Source of the DNA: Mesorhizobium huakuii
GTDB taxonomy: Bacteria; Pseudomonadota; Alphaproteobacteria; Rhizobiales; Rhizobiaceae
Direction: 5' to 3'
NCBI RefSeq assembly: GCF_014189455.1
Contig: NZ_CP050298.1
Coordinates: forward strand, 186,001-250,000
Length of the DNA: 64,000 nt
Part shown: positions 19,764 to 29,216 of the stretch, piece by piece
How the letters are laid out: each line of letters opens with the position of its first letter
Numbering within the stretch: the stretch's first letter is position 1
Notes under the pieces: generated by a model
Seen by the model: the letters and a program-made list of their open reading frames with translations, nothing else
What the model was told of the DNA's origin: nothing
Databases searched by the model: none
Position numbers and translations under genes: made by a program

Positions 19764-21301
19764 ATGGCCACTCCTAATGAAAAACTCGCTGACGCGCTCG
19801 ACGCCCTCAAGGCACTGCAGAGTGGTGGGCGCCGCGTGATCAAGTCCGAAGAAATCAAGCGGGTTCATCGCGAGCGGCTTCTCCAGAATGGCTTCTTACG
19901 TGAGGTTATAAAGGGGTGGCTGATATCCACCGGCCCACACGCGCAGGAAGGTGACACCACCCCTTGGTACGCATCATTTTGGGAGTTTTGTGCCCTGTAT
20001 TGCCGGGACCGTTTCGGGAACGACTGGCACCTTTCTCCCGAGCAATCGGTTCTGCTGCATGCCGAAGCGACCGCTATCCCTTCTCAGGTCATTGTCTACA
20101 CTCCCAAGGGCGGCAACAACACTCTGCAGCTTTTGTTCGGAACCTCGCTTTACGATCTCCGGCAGAAGCAGATACTCGCTCAGGAAGACGTGGTCGAAAA
20201 AGACGGGCTTCGCCTCTTTGCCCTCGACGCAGCTCTGGTGAAAGTCCCGGAGGCATTCTTCCACCGTTCACCGATTGAAGCCCAGGTCGCACTCGCCGCC
20301 GTCAAAGACGTTTCCGGGGTTTTGAGCAGGCTTCTGGATGGCGGACACTCTGCCGTTGCCGGACGTCTGGCCGGTGCGTTCAGGCGCGCCGGACGGCCCT
20401 CTTTGCGGACGAAATCCTCAAGTCAATGAAGGGGGCAGGGTATGATGTTCGCGAGACGGACCCATTCAGCGAGCAGCAGAACGTACCTGTAACTATCAAA
20501 GGTGTAGCGCCGATCGTCGGCAGAATTCACGCGATCTGGGATAACGCACGGCAGGCGGTCATTGATAGTTTTCCTGCTGCTCCCGGCCTTCCTGCCGACC
20601 CCCGCCCTTATTTGAAATTCGTCGAGGACATCTACAAGCGTGACGCTTACCATTCGCTTTCGATTGAAGGATACAGCGTTACGCCGGACCTCATCGACCG
20701 GGTACGCCAAGGGGGGTGGAACCCGGAAATAGATGAACAAGACCGCAAGAACCGCGATGCCCTAGCGGCGCGCGGATACTGGCAGGCGTTTCAGAAAGTG
20801 CGAGACTCCGTCACTGAAATTATTCGCGGGGCGCCGCCCGGCGCCTTCGTGCGTGAAGCGCATCGAGACTGGTATCGGGAATTATTCCAGCCTTCCGTTG
20901 CCGCGGGTATCCTGCGTGCCGGGGCACTCGCCGGTTACCGCAGTCATCCTGTCTACCTGCGCGGATCGCGCCACGTGCCGCCCCGCTCTGATGCGGTGCC
21001 GAAAGGAATGGCGGCCCTCTTTGACCTGCTGGAGAAGGAGACTGAACCTTCGGTCCGCGCTGTGCTTGGCCATTGGCTTGTTGGGTACATCCACCCCTAT
21101 CCCGATGGTAACGGCCGCATGGCGCGTTTTCTCATGAACGCGATGCTGGCTTCAGGTGGCTACCCGTGGACAGTTGTGAGGGTGGAAGACCGTGACCGGT
21201 ACCTGGCGGGGTTGGAAAGCGCGAGTGTGGATATGGACGTACGCCCGTTTGCGGCTTTCCTCGCAGAGCGCGTTCAGTGGTCCATGGAGAAAGCATCATG
21301 A
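19764..21301 (+). pseudogene. Fic-family protein with N-terminal winged-helix-like region, one frameshift
   Basis: The first frame (19764-20429) gives about 210 residues typical of the N-terminal part of large Fic proteins (RRVIKSEEIKRVHRERLLQN, STGPHAQEGDTTPWYASFWE, TLQLLFGTSLYDLR). One missing base near 20391-20398 shifts the frame. The second part (to 21301) contains VEDIYKRDAYHSLSIEGYSV and the active motif HPYPDGNGRMAR near combined residue 442, matching HPFx(D/E)GNGRxxR of AMP-transferring Fic enzymes. SIEGYSV resembles an inhibitory-helix-like motif. As written the protein is split. The second part has an internal ATG at 20426, so a catalytic Fic fragment could still be made. It sits between inverted IS5 copies. 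Confidence 0.8.
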
Positions 21302-21380
21302 GGTGCCGGGAAGGTCCCGCACGGGCCTCGAATAGAGGCAGCAATATTTTCAAACGGCGCGGGGGCTGAATGCATACCTG

Positions 21381-21555
21381 GGCACCGTAACGTTAACCGG
21401 GCATCGATCAAAATGTGGGATCTGGCGGCATGACCAGATTTTCCCGTGATCCTCTTTATCGTCGCCACCGATTTCCGGCGCAGGTGATTGCCCATGCCGT
21501 TTGGCTCTATTTCCGGTTTCCGCTCAGCCTGCGGATGGTCGAGGATATGCTGGCG
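21381..21555 (+). mobile_element. Left-end fragment of the second IS6-like element (fragment B)
   Basis: Same sequence as 17776-17950, starting GGCACCGTAACGTTAACC and ending at ATGCTGGC next to an IS5 end. In fragments A and B the IS5 junction falls at the same base of the IS6-like element, although the IS5 copies are in opposite orientations. Confidence 0.85.
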
Positions 21556-22667
21556 GCGTTGGTGCGCGGATATGAAATCGAACGCATTTCGATCGTCGAC
21601 GTAGTTGGTTATGCCTGCGTGACTTGACGCCGGATAGACTCCGGGCGTGCCCATGCCAGCATGCGGTTGAGAACGATGCAACCGATGGCAACCTCGGTCT
21701 GTTGAGCCGGAAGAGAGCGTGCTCGCAGGCGCCGTCCGATCAGCCCCTTGTATCGTCCGATGGCTGTTTCGCTCAGCGCCCGCTTGCCGTAGCCGGTGGC
21801 TGCCTGCCATTTCAGCCGACCGTCGCTTGCGATTGCGGCAATGTGCTTGTCCCTTTGACCAGGCGGTCCGGCATCACGGCTTTCCACCGCCGTGGAACGC
21901 GGTGGAATGACGATGTTCGCGGTTGCGCTGTGCTGCAGGATAGACCGATAGGTTGGCTTGCCGTCATAGGCTCCGTCGGCTGTGAACTGGTCGATCTCGC
22001 CGTCGATCTGATCGAGAAGCGGTGCCACCTGGGAAGGATCATCCGTGTCCTGATCTGTCAGCCTTTGGGCAATGATCGCGCCACTTTTGGCATCCACTGC
22101 CAGATGCAGCTTGCGCCAGTTGCGACGTGATCTGGCGCCATGTTTCTGCTCCAGCCATTGCCCGGCGCCGTAGACTTTCAATCCCGTGCTATCGACAAGC
22201 ACATGCAGCGGGCCGTCCGGCAGCGGCGGGTTTCGTCGGGCTGATGGCTCCCACTTCTGTGCCCGACGGCTCAGCGTCGTATGATCTGGAACTGGGACTT
22301 TCAGCCCCATGAGATCCAGCAGCGAGTGAAGCAATCCCTCGGTCTGGCGCAGCCGCATTGCGAAGACGCAACCCAGCGTCAGCGCTGTCTCAATGGCGAG
22401 ATCGGAATACCGGGCTTGGCCGCCGCGGGTCTTGCGTCGCGGAGCGCGCCATCCCGCCAGTGCCTCCGGCGTTACCCATAAGGTCAGGCTACCACGCCGG
22501 CGCAGACCTGCTTCGTAGTCACGCCAATTCGTCACCCTGAATGTCATCTTTCCGACGTGATGACGACGATCTGCGTTGTGTTTGTACGGCATGGCACTCA
22601 AATCAAGCTGATTTCGATCCTGCCTGCCTATCGCCAAACCGTTGACAAAAGATCCATGCACCAACGC
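21556..22667 (-). mobile_element. IS5-family insertion sequence, copy B
   Basis: About 1.11 kb, with the same terminal repeats as copy A and reverse orientation. Copies A and B flank the fic locus as an inverted pair. Its left end meets copy C head-to-head at 22667. Confidence 0.88.
21609..22592 (-). CDS. IS5-family DDE transposase (copy B)
   Basis: The 327-residue product runs from the ATG at 22592. It is almost identical to copy A, differing by a two-residue deletion in the SATATANIV segment (here SATANIV) and a few substitutions. All catalytic regions are present and it appears intact. Confidence 0.88.
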   Translation of the reverse strand: MPYKHNADRRHHVGKMTFRVTNWRDYEAGLRRRGSLTLWVTPEALAGWRAPRRKTRGGQARYSDLAIETALTLGCVFAMRLRQTEGLLHSLLDLMGLKVPVPDHTTLSRRAQKWEPSARRNPPLPDGPLHVLVDSTGLKVYGAGQWLEQKHGARSRRNWRKLHLAVDAKSGAIIAQRLTDQDTDDPSQVAPLLDQIDGEIDQFTADGAYDGKPTYRSILQHSATANIVIPPRSTAVESRDAGPPGQRDKHIAAIASDGRLKWQAATGYGKRALSETAIGRYKGLIGRRLRARSLPAQQTEVAIGCIVLNRMLAWARPESIRRQVTQA

Positions 22668-22670
22668 TGA

Positions 22671-23715
22671 GCCATGCCGTACAAACACAACGCAGATCGT
22701 CGTCATCACGTCGGAAAGATGACATTCAGGGTGACGAATTGGCGTGACTACGAAGCAGGTCTGCGCCGGCGTGGTAGCCTGACCTTATGGGTAACGCCGG
22801 AGGCACTGGCGGGATGGCGCGCTCCGCGACGCAAGACCCGCGGCGGCCAAGCCCGGTATTCCGATCTCGCCATTGAGACAGCGCTGACGCTGGGTTGCGT
22901 CTTCGCAATGCGGCTGCGCCAGACCGAGGGATTGCTCCACTCGCTGCTGGATCTCATGGGGCTGAAAGTCCCAGTTCCAGATCATACGACGCTGAGCCGT
23001 CGGGCACAGAAGTGGGAGCCATCAGCCCGACGAAACCCGCCGCTGCCGGACGGCCCGCTGCATGTGCTTGTCGATAGCACGGGATTGAAAGTCTACGGCG
23101 CCGGGCAATGGCTGGAGCAGAAACATGGCGCCAGATCACGTCGCAACTGGCGCAAGCTGCATCTGGCAGTGGATGCCAAAAGTGGCGCGATCATTGCCCA
23201 AAGGCTGACAGATCAGGACACGGATGATCCTTCCCAGGTGGCACCGCTGCTCGATCAGATCGACGGCGAGATCGACCAGTTCACAGCCGACGGAGCCTAT
23301 GACGGCAAGCCAACCTATCAGTCTATCCTGCAGCACAGCGCAACAGCAACCGCGAACATCGTCATTCCACCGCGTTCCACGGCGGTGGAAAGCGGTGATA
23401 CCGGACCGCCTGGTAAAAGGGACAAGCACATTGCCGCAATCGCAGCGACGGTCGGCTGAAATGGCAGGCAGCCACCGGCTACGGCAAGCGGGCGCTGAGC
23501 GAAACAGCCATCGGACGATACAAGGGGCTGATCGGACGGGGCCTGCGAGCACGCTCTCTTCCGGCTCAACAGACCGAGGTTGCCATCGGTTGCATCGTTC
23601 TCAACCGCATGCTGGCATGGGCACGCCCGGAGTCTATCCGGCGTCAAGTCACGCAGGCATAACCAACTACATTAAAGATCGAAATGCGTTCGATTTCATA
23701 TCCGCGCACCAACGC
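22671..23715 (+). mobile_element. IS5-family insertion sequence, copy C (left end missing, transposase frameshifted)
   Basis: The element begins only 3 bp before the transposase ATG (22674), lacking the first 70 or so bases of the IS, and keeps the right end at 23715. Compared with copy A, one A is missing near 23443 in the GCAAGCGACGG segment. The reading frame therefore closes at 23459 after 261 residues and loses the C-terminal third with the catalytic Glu. It is inactive. Confidence 0.88.
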
Positions 23716-23959
23716 CCAAAGTGTCTGCCAAATTTCTCAGCCCAAAGTCGCACGGTCTGGTGAGAAGACGATGACGCCACGAGCTGCCAGCATATCCTCG
23801 ACCATCCGCAGGCTGAGCGGAAACCGGAAATAGAGCCAAACGGCATGGGCAATCACCTGCGCCGGAAATCGGTGGCGACGATAAAGAGGATCACGGGAAA
23901 ATCTGGTCATGCCGCCAGATCCCACATTTTGATCGATGCCCGGTTAACGTTACGGTGCC
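23716..23959 (-). mobile_element. Left-end fragment of the second IS6-like element (fragment C)
   Basis: Inverted copy ending GGCACCGTAACG at 23959. It extends further into the transposase than A and B: after MVEDMLAARGVIV the reading shifts frame into SHQTVRLWAEKFGRHF, the helix-turn-helix. It is then cut by IS5 copy C. Confidence 0.83.
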
Positions 23960-24301
23960 AGTGCGATCCATAATCCCCATAGGTTCAGGGATTCTTGCCC
24001 CTGACAAGGGCGTGAGTAATTACTTGAGTATGGCTGAAACGGCACGCTCAGATCTTCCGCAATGACAAAATCATAACCGCGTCAAAATTGTAAAGGGCGC
24101 GCGCCACAATGTAGCATAAGCTTAACAACTAAAATTATTTGGACAGTTATATACTGTGCTAACGTGTACATGTCATTTTGCACTCGGTAAGCCGCGTGTG
24201 ACATCGCCATCCTCGACTAGTGAGAAACGGTAGAGAAGATAACGACCGGCGAACGAAAACTCGGCGCTTGGCTTGCCCAGCGCGAAAGGAGCCCTCGTGC
24301 A
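23960..24301. promoter_or_regulatory. AT-rich promoter region of the polysaccharide locus, with a palindrome
   Basis: 340 bp without a gene. From 24060 to 24175 it is clearly AT-rich. A perfect 15-bp inverted repeat ACAGTTATATACTGT lies at 24143-24157 and includes a TATACT-like -10, so it looks like an operator overlapping a promoter. It is the probable start of the long plus-strand transcript. Confidence 0.5.
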
Positions 24302-24550
24302 ATGCAAAAAGAGCATGCGCACATCAGTGAGATCGTCGACCAGAAGGATAACGAAATGGCCAAGACCGAAGATCAAGACGTCGAAACAGTCCACTTCCCG
24401 GCATTAGACCCTGCCAAAGCCGACCAGTTGCTGGATATTTTGCCGCTTGCCAAGATTTATGATCAACGCAAGCGAGACCCTTTCGAGAGGCTCACGCTTG
24501 CGACGGCGTATATTGGTCAACGGGTGAGCATGGCCCACCAACATGAATAG
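24302..24550 (+). CDS. Small unknown protein preceding the NusG-like gene
   Basis: An 82-residue acidic protein (QKEHAHISEIVDQKDNEMAK, PALDPAKADQLLDILPLAKI, RKRDPFERLTLATAYIGQRV). AAAGGAG lies 11 bp before the ATG. It overlaps the next gene by 8 bp, so the two are translationally coupled. The family was not recognised. The position directly before an antiterminator at the head of a glycan operon suggests a regulatory or accessory role. Confidence 0.6.
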   Translation: MQKEHAHISEIVDQKDNEMAKTEDQDVETVHFPALDPAKADQLLDILPLAKIYDQRKRDPFERLTLATAYIGQRVSMAHQHE

Positions 24551-25142
24551 AACAGGGAATCGGGCTGAGACCATGGCCGTGTCTGAAGTGCCGATGACGG
24601 CAGCCGGCGTCAACGGCGAGCATGAGAAGGCACGCGCCGACCTTGGAGTCCGTTGGCATGTGGCTGGCGTACTTCAGGGTAAGGAGTCCATAGCTGAACA
24701 ACATCTTCGCCTGCAGGGTTTTGCTTCTTTCGTGCCACGTGGGGAGAGAACAGTTCGTCACGCCCGGCGGCTCTCAAAACGAATATCAGCGTATTTTCCC
24801 GGGTACATGTTTGTAGCCTTCGACGTCACTCAGCAACGCTGGCGCTCTGTCAACGGGACTATCGGTATCCGCTCTTTGATCACGCAAGGGGATAGGCCGC
24901 TTCCGGTCCCTTTTGGCTTAGTCGAGCGGTTCATTGCATTGACCGGCAAAGACGGCCTGCTTGATTTCAGCGGTGGCCTTTTGCCGGGATCTTCGGTTCG
25001 AATTGTATCAGGTCCTTTTGCGGAGTTGATAGGTCGCCTTGATAGGCTTGATCCTACAGGGCGCGCCCGGGTCCTGATCTCTTTCATGAATGGCGAAATC
25101 CCTGTCGATCTGGAGTCCAGGGGTCTTGTCGGAATTGCGTGA
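24543..25142 (+). CDS. NusG/RfaH-like transcription antiterminator
   Basis: The 199-residue product has a NusG N-terminal (NGN) domain at about 35-130 (WHVAGVLQGKESIAEQHLRL, FASFVPRGERTVRH, SAYFPGYMFVAFDV, IRSLITQGDRPLPVP) and a C-terminal KOW-like barrel at about 150-195 (GSSVRIVSGPFAELIGRLDR, ARVLISFMNGEIPVDLE). Specialised NusG paralogues of the RfaH/UpxY kind are recruited to long surface-polysaccharide operons and suppress pausing and termination. Its place at the start of such an operon, followed by an ops-like hairpin leader, fits this role. ATG 24543 or ATG 24573 are both possible starts. Confidence 0.88.
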   Translation: MNRTGNRAETMAVSEVPMTAAGVNGEHEKARADLGVRWHVAGVLQGKESIAEQHLRLQGFASFVPRGERTVRHARRLSKRISAYFPGYMFVAFDVTQQRWRSVNGTIGIRSLITQGDRPLPVPFGLVERFIALTGKDGLLDFSGGLLPGSSVRIVSGPFAELIGRLDRLDPTGRARVLISFMNGEIPVDLESRGLVGIA

Positions 25143-25170
25143 TCAGAGGGCGTTCGTTCTCGTTTCGCAA

Positions 25171-25223
25171 TTTCACGACTGCATGTGAAAACTTCCGGTT
25201 TCACCCGGAAGTGCGGTAGCTGT
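25171..25223 (+). promoter_or_regulatory. Overlapping alternative hairpins with an ops-like element
   Basis: Three perfect stems share segments: TTTCAC 25171-25176 with GTGAAA 25185-25190; the same GTGAAA with TTTCAC 25199-25204; and ACTTCCGG 25191-25198 with CCGGAAGT 25205-25212. The middle stem excludes the two outer ones. GCGGTAGCTGT follows at once (25213-25223); it matches the RfaH ops/JUMPstart core (GGCGGTAGC, GGTAGCTGT). The element lies between the NusG-like gene and the first biosynthetic gene, so an antitermination or attenuation role is likely. No T-run is present. Confidence 0.6.
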
Positions 25224-25282
25224 GGTTTGGCTACGTCCGATAATCCTGAGCATGAACAGGTAAAGATACGGAGCCGGGACAG

Positions 25283-26557
25283 GTGAATCTGGATGATAAG
25301 AAGATAGCGATTATCGGGCTCGGCTACGTCGGGCTTCCACTCGCCGTCGCCTTTGGCGTGAGGCGGCCCGTTATAGGCTTCGACATAAGCGAGGCGCGCA
25401 TTGCCGCCCTAAGGCGCGGCGAGGATTCCACGCTCGAGACCGACGGAGCCGAGATATCTGCTGCTACAGGCCTGGTTTTCACGACCGACAGGACGAAACT
25501 CAAAGCCTGCGGGATCTTCATCGTCACCGTGCCGACCCCCATAGACAAGGCCAATCGCCCCGATCTGGCACCGCTTGTTGCCGCATCAAAGACAGTGGGC
25601 GAAGCGATCTCTCCGGGCGCTGTCGTTGTCTTTGAGTCGACAGTCTATCCCGGCTGTACCGAGGAAGTCTGCGCGCCGTGGATAGAGAAAACCTCAGGCC
25701 TGCGTTTCAACAAGGATTTCTTTTTGGGATACAGCCCCGAACGCGTCAATCCAGGCGATCGCGAACACCGCCTGCAAACGATCGTGAAGGTGACCAGCGG
25801 CTCGACCCCGGAAGCAGCCAACGCCATAGATGCGCTCTATGCTTCCATAGTGTCTGCGGGGACACATCTGGTCGGCAGTATCGCCGTGGCGGAAGCCGCC
25901 AAGGTCATCGAGAACACGCAGCGCGATCTCAACATCGCGCTAATGAATGAGCTTTCGCTGATCTTCGGCAGGCTGGGAATCGACACATCCGAGGTGCTGG
26001 CCGCCGCCGGTACCAAATGGAATTTCCTGCGTTTCACGCCCGGCCTGGTTGGCGGCCATTGCATAGGCGTCGACCCCTACTATCTCACGCACAAGGCGCA
26101 GGAGCTTGGCTACCACCCCGAGGTGATCCTGGCCGGCCGCCGTATCAATGACGGCATGGGGCAGCATGCTGCGGACCAAGCGGCGCGCCTGATGATGCGC
26201 AAGGGCATATCGGTCGTCGGCAGCAGGATCTTGGTTATGGGCGCGGCCTTCAAGGAAAACTGCCCGGATCTGCGCAATTCCAAAGTCGCCGACATCGTCA
26301 GTCGGCTTCAAGAATACAATGCCGTAATAGATATCTGGGACCCTTGGGTTTCGCCAGCAGAATGCGCCTATGAAGTCGGCCTTCCCAGCACGAGGAGCAA
26401 GCCCGAAGGCCGCTATGACGGAATCGTCGTGGCGGTCGGGCACAGAGAGTTCCAGACGAATGGCATTGTCGGCCTGAAGGAGCTGCGCAAGAATCCCGGA
26501 GTTATCTACGATATAAAAGGCATCTTCCCTAAGGAACATACGGATGGGCGTTTCTGA
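25283..26557 (+). CDS. tviB: UDP-sugar 6-dehydrogenase (TviB/WbpA-like)
   Basis: The 424-residue enzyme starts at GTG 25283, with CGGAG upstream. Rossmann motif [16 protein letters not shown] at 8-23; family motifs [17 protein letters not shown] and [13 protein letters not shown]; catalytic Cys near 260 in [13 protein letters not shown]. The GDREH-containing motif points to the subgroup acting on UDP-GlcNAc (TviB, WbpA) rather than UDP-glucose dehydrogenase proper, but the substrate is inferred. It makes a UDP-uronic acid with two NAD+. A 1-bp TGATG overlap couples it to the epimerase gene. Confidence 0.88.
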   Translation: MNLDDKKIAIIGLGYVGLPLAVAFGVRRPVIGFDISEARIAALRRGEDSTLETDGAEISAATGLVFTTDRTKLKACGIFIVTVPTPIDKANRPDLAPLVAASKTVGEAISPGAVVVFESTVYPGCTEEVCAPWIEKTSGLRFNKDFFLGYSPERVNPGDREHRLQTIVKVTSGSTPEAANAIDALYASIVSAGTHLVGSIAVAEAAKVIENTQRDLNIALMNELSLIFGRLGIDTSEVLAAAGTKWNFLRFTPGLVGGHCIGVDPYYLTHKAQELGYHPEVILAGRRINDGMGQHAADQAARLMMRKGISVVGSRILVMGAAFKENCPDLRNSKVADIVSRLQEYNAVIDIWDPWVSPAECAYEVGLPSTRSKPEGRYDGIVVAVGHREFQTNGIVGLKELRKNPGVIYDIKGIFPKEHTDGRF

Positions 26558-27591
26558 TGAAGGTTCTGGTCACCGGCGCGGCCGGCTTCATCGGCTATCA
26601 TGTCGCTAGGCGATTGCTGGAGCGCGGCGACGAGGTCGTTGGCATTGATAGCGTCAACGCCTATTACGACCCAGGCATCAAGGAAGGGCGCCTGAAACTC
26701 CTTCAGGAATTCAACAAGACGAACAATTCCGGCTTCCATTTCATCCGCGCCAACCTGGCCGATCGCGCCGCCGTCAAATCCTGCTTTGCCGAGCACAACT
26801 TCGACCGCGTCATCCATCTTGCCGCGCAGGCAGGCGTGCGCTTTAGTTTAGAGAATCCGCATGCCTATGTTGAGAGCAACATCATTGCTTTCACCAACAT
26901 CATCGAGGCGTGCCGCCATGCTAGCGTAGCGCATTTGACCTATGCCAGCACGTCCAGCGTTTATGGTGCCAACACAAACATGCCGTTTTCCGAGCACAGG
27001 CCAGCTGATCACCCCTTGCAGTTCTACGCGGCCACCAAGCGTGCCAACGAGCTGATGGCGCACAGCTACAGCCATCTGTTCCGGTTGCCGACCACAGGCC
27101 TGCGCTTTTTCACGGTCTATGGTCCTTGGGGTCGACCCGATATGGCGCTGTTCCTGTTCACCAGGAACATCCTTGCTGGACTCCCGATTAAGCTGTTCAA
27201 CAATGGCAACCACACGCGTGACTTCACCTTTGTCGAGGATATCGCTGAAGGCGTGGTGCGCGCGAGCGACCAGCCAGCCACACCCAATGATGCGTGGGAC
27301 TCCTCCAATCCGGACTCGTCCACCAGCAATGCACCTTGGCGCGTTTTCAACATCGGCAATAACAATCCGGTTAAGCTGACCGACTATGTCATGGCGCTGG
27401 AAGCTGCGCTGGGCAGAAGGGCGATTGTCGAACTGTTGCCACTGCAGGCTGGCGACGTGCCCGATACCTTCGCCGACACCTCGGCGCTGGAGCAGGCCGT
27501 CGGCTACCGCCCGGGCACGTCCGTGCCCGAGGGCGTCGGCCGGTTTGTGGACTGGTATCAGGCGTATTTCGGCGGCAGCGCATTCCGATGA
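26557..27591 (+). CDS. UDP-uronate 4-epimerase (CapI/LpsL-like)
   Basis: The 344-residue short-chain dehydrogenase-type epimerase has NAD-binding GAAGFIGYH (7-15), [13 protein letters not shown], the catalytic YAATK near 157, [16 protein letters not shown] and a C-terminal substrate domain ([18 protein letters not shown]). These match UDP-glucuronate 4-epimerases (CapI, LpsL), which supply UDP-galacturonate to capsule and LPS assembly. It directly follows the dehydrogenase whose product it would use. The exact sugar (GlcA or GlcNAcA) depends on that enzyme. Confidence 0.88.
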   Translation: MKVLVTGAAGFIGYHVARRLLERGDEVVGIDSVNAYYDPGIKEGRLKLLQEFNKTNNSGFHFIRANLADRAAVKSCFAEHNFDRVIHLAAQAGVRFSLENPHAYVESNIIAFTNIIEACRHASVAHLTYASTSSVYGANTNMPFSEHRPADHPLQFYAATKRANELMAHSYSHLFRLPTTGLRFFTVYGPWGRPDMALFLFTRNILAGLPIKLFNNGNHTRDFTFVEDIAEGVVRASDQPATPNDAWDSSNPDSSTSNAPWRVFNIGNNNPVKLTDYVMALEAALGRRAIVELLPLQAGDVPDTFADTSALEQAVGYRPGTSVPEGVGRFVDWYQAYFGGSAFR

Positions 27592-27898
27592 TGAACGCTC
27601 CATGCTTTCAGCAATTTTGAAAGACTTTCATCTCGCTCCGGCGTCGACGTCAACTTGGGCCTCTCCCGACATTGATGCCCGCTGACGCATCGGCCGAATT
27701 GGCTTCGATCGGGGCGATCGTGTCGTTCGTCGTCGCCGGTCCGAAAAGGCGATTGCCACCGATCCACTTCAGTCGGCGTTCCACATAGGCCGGCGTCGAG
27801 GCTCCGACACGAGGTCGTACTAGCTGCGGCGCTCGTGAAACGCCGGCTCAGACGAACAAGGCTCAGTTGGCGACCACCTGGCTGCTTGAGGATGAGGA
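27592..27898. other. Gap between precursor and export genes
   Basis: About 300 bp. A minus-strand frame (27680-27820) reads GASTPAYVERRLKWIGGNRL and then TNDTIAPIEANSADASAG, which looks protein-like but has no start, family or length, so it may be a gene scrap. No promoter or terminator is evident. Confidence 0.35.
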
Positions 27899-29161
27899 AT
27901 GGAATCTACGGTCGGCGGCACATCATCAAGAAGAGTCCCATATTTGAGGATAATCCTTCGAATTCTGGCACGTAACCCGAATATAAAGATGGGCGAGCGG
28001 CGCGAAATCTATGATAAAGCTCAAGAGCAACTTAAGATCTCCATGGGAAATATGCGCGCTCCGCTCGACAGTGAGCTGCAGGATATCGAACTTAGGATAC
28101 TAAGACAGACGATCCGTCTCTTGGAGCAAGACATTCGAGCCGGCGTAGATGTTTGGCGCGCGGGATACCAACCCGCGGAATTGGACGCGCTCATTCAAAA
28201 GAACGAACAGGCTAAAATTAACATCCAGGCACGTCGCGATTTAATGGTGATACGTGCAGAGCGAGAGACACTTAGAGCAAAGAAGGACGGCGACTACGCC
28301 GCGCTAATACAAACCCACGACGAAACATTAGAATACATGGACGCCATTACGAACTTCAATACCAGCCTAGCTGGTAACGCAAACGACGCTCACAAACATA
28401 CCTTGAGGTCGATAAAAATAATATGGGCGCTATTTATCCATAATTTCCACGCTATAAACGGAGACGGCCCATTTGCTTTTATATGGCTATTGATTCAACC
28501 GATGATTATGTTGGGAATTATTAGCTCGGTCTATTTATTGGTCGGAACTCACTACATTCTCAACATGGACGTTCCTACATTTGCCCTGCTTGGATCAGGA
28601 ACGTGGGTAGCCTGCCGCATGACGATTTTTCGCGTGAGTGGGCAAATAGCTCACAACCGCGTAATGTTAAACCTGCCAATGGTTTCCCCTTTCCACCAGG
28701 GCATAACCACAGCAATACTGTACTTGATCGTTTACATGGTTTCTATTGCGCTTCTCTTCGGTATCGGCCGCTATCTTGGTGTGATATCATTGCCGGACGA
28801 TATTCTTACCGCGTTTTTTTACTTCGTTGGTATGTGGCTGTGTGGCGTAAGTATAGGTTTCATTTTTGGTGTTATTATCGGGGTGTGGCCGTTTTTTGCG
28901 CGATTGACCGGCGCCGCCGAGCGTTCGTTGCAGATTGTTTCTTCGGTGTTTTACGTTACGGAGCAATTCCCAGAAGTATATAGAAACTATGTTCTTTGGA
29001 ACCCCTTGAGTCATGGGATGCAACTTTTACGTGGCGCGTATTTCCATTCATATCCATGCACTGACGCAAAGCCTTCATATTTTTGGCTTGCGGTTATTTC
29101 CTTGGCTTGCTCTGCCCTTATTTTGGAGGGATGGTTCCGGCGACACGTGCAGCCGGTCTAA
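27899..29161 (+). CDS. kpsM: KpsM-like ABC-2 polysaccharide export permease with N-terminal extension
   Basis: The 420-residue protein has a C-terminal half (from about residue 190) that is a typical six-helix capsule permease (FAFIWLLIQPMIMLGIISSV, FALLGSGTWVACRMT, NRVMLNLPMVSPF, VWPFFARLTGAAERSLQ, NPLSHGMQLLRGAYF). The first 180 residues are an unusual charged, helical, probably coiled-coil cytoplasmic extension (LRQTIRLLEQDIRAGVDVW, RRDLMVIRAERETLRAKK). Ordinary KpsM proteins are about 260 residues. The DNA is visibly more AT-rich than its neighbours, suggesting separate transfer. Confidence 0.88.
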   Translation: MESTVGGTSSRRVPYLRIILRILARNPNIKMGERREIYDKAQEQLKISMGNMRAPLDSELQDIELRILRQTIRLLEQDIRAGVDVWRAGYQPAELDALIQKNEQAKINIQARRDLMVIRAERETLRAKKDGDYAALIQTHDETLEYMDAITNFNTSLAGNANDAHKHTLRSIKIIWALFIHNFHAINGDGPFAFIWLLIQPMIMLGIISSVYLLVGTHYILNMDVPTFALLGSGTWVACRMTIFRVSGQIAHNRVMLNLPMVSPFHQGITTAILYLIVYMVSIALLFGIGRYLGVISLPDDILTAFFYFVGMWLCGVSIGFIFGVIIGVWPFFARLTGAAERSLQIVSSVFYVTEQFPEVYRNYVLWNPLSHGMQLLRGAYFHSYPCTDAKPSYFWLAVISLACSALILEGWFRRHVQPV

Positions 29162-29216
29162 CTGGTCTCTAGAAACGCTTGGCGGCCTTCGACAACATGG
29201 GTGAGACTGACATGAA

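Noticed and set aside
20385..20430. Programmed frameshift in fic
   Set aside because: No slippery heptamer or downstream structure at the break; a one-base deletion is simpler.
17951..22667. IS5 copies A and B as an active composite transposon carrying fic
   Set aside because: The outer flanks show no matching target duplication and the flanks are IS scraps, so mobility as a unit is not supported.
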